Source: Streptomyces sp. CB00455
GTDB lineage: Bacteria > Actinomycetota > Actinomycetes > Streptomycetales > Streptomycetaceae
NCBI RefSeq assembly: GCF_001905445.1
Contig: NZ_LIVQ01000001.1
Coordinates: forward strand, 620,001 to 684,000
Direction of reading: 5' to 3'
DNA length: 64,000 nt
The position numbers were made by a program, and so were the translations under genes. Positions 60,524 through 64,000 of the stretch are shown here, piece by piece (the stretch's first letter is position 1; each line of letters starts with the position of its first letter). The notes under the pieces are model-generated. The model was not told the DNA's origin, did not search any database, and was given only the letters and a program-made list of their open reading frames with translations.

Positions 60524-61108
60524 TCGGCGAGACCAACCATGACATGCCCCGCCGCCGAGATCCATTGAATAGTGCGGGCAACCGGGTGGAATCCGCGCGT
60601 CCGGGTGCGGTCCGGATGCCCGCCGCCGGTCGAGCGGCCCGGCGTTCCGCGGGGGTGGCGGTCGCCCGTCCCCCCGTCCGCGCCGCGCAGCGGGAGCCGC
60701 CGCCCCCGGCGCGCCCCGGCCTCCGACGCCGCACCACCCGCGCAGCCGTCCCCGCGCACCGGCGCCCGCCCGCGTACCGGCGCAGCCGCCCCCGCGCACC
60801 GGCGCCCGCCGCCAAACCCCGCCGCGCAGCAGCCCGTTGCCCGGCCCGGACGGCCCCGCCGACGGGCCGCGGGATCCACCGGAACGGGCGGTGGTGAACA
60901 CCGCGCCGGGGGATGCGATGCTGGCGGCCGTGCGCCGGCCCGCCCAGCAGGCTCTTCGGTCCGGCGCAGCCCGCTGCCGCCCGTCCCGGGGGAGGCGGCG
61001 GGGCCGACTTCGGGATAAGTGTTCGGGATAAGTGTTATCGAGGCCCCTCTCGATGGTCTCCCACACATCGGGCATCATCGACCGCCGGTACGGACAGGGA
61101 ACATCAAC
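60524..61108. other. 585-bp region without a recognised gene
   Basis: 60660-60830 is a low-complexity Pro/Arg/Ala-type stretch with repeats of CGCACCGGCGCCCGCC. 60890-61000 has some coding bias (VVNTAPGDAMLAAVRRPA on the plus strand) but no start or family match. A 13-bp tandem repeat lies at 61009-61034. Confidence 0.6.
61009..61034. repeat. 13-bp direct repeat before the sigma-CAP gene
   Basis: TTCGGGATAAGTG twice in tandem, then TTATCG. It is 75 bp upstream of the start codon, in the likely promoter region, and is A/T-richer than its surroundings. Confidence 0.85.
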
Positions 61109-62752
61109 ATGAGCACTCAGCACACGGCAGCGCTGGTGGCAGCGGCCCGCGCGGGCGATCCCCGCGCGCAGGACGAGCTGGTCGGCACCCACCTGCCGCT
61201 CGTCTACAACATCGTCGGACGGGCCCTGAACGGGTCGTGCGACGTGGACGACGTGGTGCAGGACACGATGCTGCGGGCCCTCGACGGGCTGGGCGGCCTG
61301 CGTGCGGACGAGAGCTTCCGGTCCTGGCTGGTGGCGATCGCCATGAACCGGGTGCGGGCCTACTGGCAGGCCCGCCAGAGCGGTTACGGCGAGAGCACGC
61401 TGGAGGACGCCGGCGACGTGGCGGACCCGGGGGCCGACTTCGTCGACCTGACGGTCGTCCGCCTCAACCTGGCGGGCCAGCGCAAGGAGACCGCCCGCGC
61501 CACCCGCTGGCTGGAGCCCGACGACCGGGCGCTGCTGTCGCTGTGGTGGCTGGAGTGTGCCGGGGAGCTGACCCGGACCGAGGTGGCGGCCGCGCTGGAG
61601 CTGTCCCCGCAGCACGCCGCGGTGCGCGTGCAGCGGATGAAGGCGCAGCTGGAAGCGGCGCGCGTGGTGGAGCGGGCCCTGGAGGCGCGGCAGGGCTGCG
61701 AGGAGCTGAGGGTGGTGCTGGCGGGCTGGGACGGCCGGCCCTCGGCCTTGTGGCGCAAGCGAATAGCCCGGCACGCGCGCGAGTGCATACGGTGCTCCGG
61801 CCTGTGGAGCGGTCTGGTTCCGGCGGAGGGCCTGCTGGCCGGACTGGCCCTCGTACCCGTCTCTGCGGCCCTGCTGGCAGGGGTGCGCGCGGCGGGGGCG
61901 GCCGGCTTCGACCCGGCGGACGCGGCCTACGCCGACGGCCCGGGGGCGGACTTCGCGGACGCGGTGTCCCACCTGGACGCGGACGGCACGACGGTGGTCG
62001 GCAACCGGGGCGCGCTGCGCAAGCGCAGGCGCAGCCGCAGCCGCCGCCGGGTGATCGGCGGCGCGGTGCTCGCGGCGTGCGTCGCGGGCGGCGGCCTGGT
62101 GTACCTCGGCACGCTCCCCGGTTCGGGGACCACGGAGGCGGGCGACGCCGCGACCCCCGCTCCCCCGGCCGCCCTGTCGGCGACGGAGGCCCCCCTGGCC
62201 TCGCAGTCTGCTTCGCCCTCCGCTTCCGCGTCCCCGTCGGCGTCGGCGTCGGCGTCTCCCTCGGCCTCCGCTTCCGCCTCGCCGAGCGCCTCCGCGAGCC
62301 CGACCCCGGCGCCGAGCCGCAGCAGCGCCCCGTCCCCGCGGCCGTCCGCCCCGGCGCCGGCTCCCGCTCCGCCGGGGGTGGCGGGGCAGGTCGTGGCCCT
62401 GGTCAACTCCGAGCGGGCGGCGGCCGGCTGCGGCCCGCTGAAGGAGGACCCGCAGCTGCGTGCGGCGGCGCAGGGGCACTCCGACGACATGGCGAAGCGG
62501 GACTTCTTCTCGCACACCAACCCGGACGGCGCGGATCCCGGCAAGCGGACGACCGCCGCCGGGTACCGCTGGTCGACGTACGGGGAGAACATCGCGAGGG
62601 GCCAGCAGACCGCGCAGTCCGTCATGGACTCCTGGATGAAGAGCCCGGGACACCGCGCCAACATACTCAACTGCTCGTTCAAGGACATAGGTGTCGGCAT
62701 CCACCAGGGTGCGGGCGGCCCGTGGTGGACCCAGAACTTCGGCGCCCGCTGA
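61109..62752 (+). CDS. ECF sigma factor fused to zinc motif, membrane helix and extracellular CAP domain
   Basis: 547 aa, start MSTQHTAALVAAARAG with AGGGAA upstream. Residues ~5-90: sigma region 2 (LPLVYNIVGRALNGSCDVDD, VVQDTMLRALDG, SFRSWLVAIAMNRVRAYW). ~135-190: region 4 (TRTEVAAALELSPQHAAVRV). 222-229: HARECIRC, an H-x3-C-x2-C motif as in zinc anti-sigma factors. ~240-262 is hydrophobic; 300-314 strongly basic (RKRRRSRSRRR); 315-335 a membrane helix; 345-422 a Ser/Pro/Ala repeat stalk (SASPSASASPSASASASPS); 424-547 a CAP/SCP domain (LVNSERAAAGCGPLKEDPQL, FFSHTNPDG, YGENIARG, SPGHRANIL, WWTQNFG). It reads as a sigma factor, its anti-sigma element and an outside sensor or enzyme in one chain. 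Release would need proteolysis. Confidence 0.88.
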   Translation: MSTQHTAALVAAARAGDPRAQDELVGTHLPLVYNIVGRALNGSCDVDDVVQDTMLRALDGLGGLRADESFRSWLVAIAMNRVRAYWQARQSGYGESTLEDAGDVADPGADFVDLTVVRLNLAGQRKETARATRWLEPDDRALLSLWWLECAGELTRTEVAAALELSPQHAAVRVQRMKAQLEAARVVERALEARQGCEELRVVLAGWDGRPSALWRKRIARHARECIRCSGLWSGLVPAEGLLAGLALVPVSAALLAGVRAAGAAGFDPADAAYADGPGADFADAVSHLDADGTTVVGNRGALRKRRRSRSRRRVIGGAVLAACVAGGGLVYLGTLPGSGTTEAGDAATPAPPAALSATEAPLASQSASPSASASPSASASASPSASASASPSASASPTPAPSRSSAPSPRPSAPAPAPAPPGVAGQVVALVNSERAAAGCGPLKEDPQLRAAAQGHSDDMAKRDFFSHTNPDGADPGKRTTAAGYRWSTYGENIARGQQTAQSVMDSWMKSPGHRANILNCSFKDIGVGIHQGAGGPWWTQNFGAR

Positions 62753-62859
62753 CCTGGGCGCACTTCCGGACGGGCCGGCGGGGCGGTGTCCCGCAACGCC
62801 GGCCCGGGCGCCGGACACCGGCGGTCTCCCGGAGGGCGGGCGCCGCGCCCTGAGACCCG

Positions 62860-63242
62860 GTGAACCTTTCCCGGTCACAGCACTGGCATCAGGCTTCCCG
62901 GTGGCGCCCCGAACTCCCCCACCCCGGCGAGATCACCGTGCGGATGCCGGCCGCCACCACGACCGGCTACGCGGACTACGTCCGGGGCCCGCAGTTCATC
63001 GCCGCGCTGTACGAGGATCCGTTCCGGCAGTGGACGGCGCAGGAACGCGTGCGGATCTCGGTGTCCAAGCCCCTCGTGAGGCCGCCGGGTTCGGGCTTCG
63101 CCCACTCGCACGCGAACTGGGTGCCGATCGCGACGGCCGCCACCCAGGGCAAGGGCGGCACCGTCCAGAACACCGGCACGGAGGTCCTCGGCGCCCCGCC
63201 GACCACCTGGGCCCGGAGAAGGAATTCACGCCGGCCGGGTAG
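62860..63242 (+). pseudogene. Serine hydrolase (D-Ala-D-Ala carboxypeptidase-like) remnant
   Basis: After a short unrelated leader the frame shows EITVRMPAATTTGYADYVRG (cf. ITVRQLLNHTSGLxDY), DPFRQWTAQERVRISVSKPL, PPGSGFAHSHANWV (cf. PPGTxFxYSNTNYV), then jumps to TAATQGKGGTVQNTGTEVLG, which is the C-terminus of the family. The SxxK-bearing N-terminus and ~150 residues in the middle are missing. The frame then runs on into Arg/Pro-rich sequence. Confidence 0.6.
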
Positions 63243-63559
63243 GCCGTCCCACCCGGATCACCGGACCGTCGCCTGCCCGCGCGCCAAGTCCCGCGCCCCG
63301 CGGATGCCCCGCGTGCCTCCCATGCCCCGCGTGCCCCCGGCCCCGGCGGCCCGACCCTGTGCCCGCGGCGCTGTGCCCGCGACCCTGCGCTTCCCGCTTC
63401 CCGCCACCTGCCGGCCCCCGCCCGCCCGCCACGTACGGGAGCGGCGCCGCGCTCAAGGGCGGGTCGAGACGCCGCCCCGGATGTCCTCCCGCGGATCACA
63501 ATGGGGGCAGGATGGGGACTGGAGACAAAACGGCTGATCACGGCGGTGAGGTGACGCGC
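63243..63559. other. 317-bp gap before the helicase gene
   Basis: No gene seen. Contains ATGCCCCGCGTGCCxCC quasi-repeats (63303-63340) and possible promoter sequence before 63500. Confidence 0.55.
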
Positions 63560-64000
63560 ATGGCCAGGCGGATCCTGCGGCCGCATCAGCGCGAGGCCGT
63601 CGACGCGGTGGTGCGTGCACTACAGCTGCCCGCCCACGGACGGGTGCCCGCGACCGGGCTCCGCACCCAGGTGATCATGGCCACTGGTTCGGGCAAGACC
63701 CTCGTCGCCGTCCGCTCCGCCGAAGAGCTGCGGGCCCGCCGGGTGCTGGTGCTGGTTCCCTCCCTGGACCTGCTGGTGCAGACGGTCACGACCTGGCGGG
63801 AGGGCGGCCGCACCGGCCCGGCCCTGGCCGTCTGCTCGCTGCGCGAGCAGGACGCCGGGGTGCCCACCACCACCGATCCGGCCGTACTGGCCGACCGCGG
63901 CGGCCCGTCGGTGGAGCGGATCACCGTCTTCGCCACGTACGCCTCGCTGGGCATGGGCACCCTGGAACGTGCCCACCGCGCCGGACTGCCGGGCTGGGAC
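63560..64000 (+). CDS. DEAD/DEAH-box helicase, 3' end outside the window
   Basis: Visible 147 residues: MARRILRPHQREAVDAVVRA, Walker A IMATGSGKTLVAVRSAEEL, motif Ia VLVLVPSLDLLVQT, then TVFATYASLGMGTLERAH. This is the N-terminus of the SF2 type I-restriction/UvrB-like group, often named helicase-associated protein in Streptomyces. ATG at 63512 (MGTGDKTADHGG) and GTG at 63551 are in-frame alternatives; I favour 63560 because the RILRPHQ start is near it. Role not determinable from this part. Confidence 0.85.
   Translation, partial: MARRILRPHQREAVDAVVRALQLPAHGRVPATGLRTQVIMATGSGKTLVAVRSAEELRARRVLVLVPSLDLLVQTVTTWREGGRTGPALAVCSLREQDAGVPTTTDPAVLADRGGPSVERITVFATYASLGMGTLERAHRAGLPGWD

Noticed and set aside
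60062..62878. 938-codon minus-strand open frame
   Set aside because: Antisense to the sigma-CAP gene and the tRNA; no coding motifs and Arg/Gly-rich throughout.

Overview
The window is about 73% G+C, uses G or C at nearly every third codon position, starts many genes with GTG or TTG, and carries families typical of Streptomyces: SigB/F-type sigma factors, Tat-secreted oxidases, DeoR/LacI hybrids and DUF6126 next to an Xre-cupin regulator. It is best read as a chromosomal segment of a Streptomyces or close relative. Both ends are cut: a NAD-dependent DNA ligase is missing its 5' end at base 1, and a DEAD/DEAH helicase runs off at base 64000.

Left third (1-24.8 kb): partial NAD ligase; glycine betaine/proline ABC importer (ATPase plus permease/binding-protein fusion); VanZ-like protein with tandem repeats; SigB/F-type sigma factor and a small winged-helix regulator; a GntR regulator beside two divergent IucA/IucC siderophore synthetases; a methyltransferase; a Tat-exported FAD oxidase and a secreted trypsin-like protease; a decayed patch near 16.1-16.8 kb; a DUF350 membrane protein; a GNAT/ATP-grasp fusion that converges on a membrane-anchored adenylation-like protein; and an ABC exporter/VOC pair behind a MerR-type promoter, followed by what looks like a MerR stump.

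Middle (24.8-44.7 kb): ECF41-type sigma factor; the gluconate locus (gntR divergent from gntK-gntP); an unknown protein with a WXG-like tail; a P450 with a large low-complexity insert; a beta-lactamase-fold protein lacking its catalytic Ser and Lys; a 1187-aa secreted subtilase; an MFS exporter; a Tat-secreted cholesterol oxidase behind a KstR-like palindrome; a CMD/DHDPR-like reductase pair; an Xre-cupin regulator with a small membrane protein; and an ATP-dependent DNA ligase.

Right third (44.7-64 kb): a single protein joining an exported alpha/beta hydrolase to a cytoplasmic ABC ATPase, plus its permease; a D-2-hydroxyacid dehydrogenase/aldo-keto reductase pair; a galactose operon (GH35 beta-galactosidase, galT, galK) divergent from a DeoR/LacI hybrid regulator across a strong palindrome; a sugar-phosphate isomerase with an internally deleted LacI regulator; a DMF-amidase-like lipoprotein; a siderophore-ABC ATPase remnant with 33-bp repeats; tRNA-Trp; a one-polypeptide ECF sigma / zinc motif / membrane helix / CAP-domain protein; and a serine hydrolase remnant.

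Two themes recur. Many genes carry in-frame minisatellite expansions (Gly/Thr, Pro/Ala, Ser/Pro). Several loci are in decay, with gene tails or internally deleted genes next to intact neighbours. The best candidates for new biology are the sigma-CAP fusion, the hydrolase-ABC fusion, and the GNAT/ATP-grasp plus degenerate adenylation pair. All function calls rest on reading the sequence; no database search was run.
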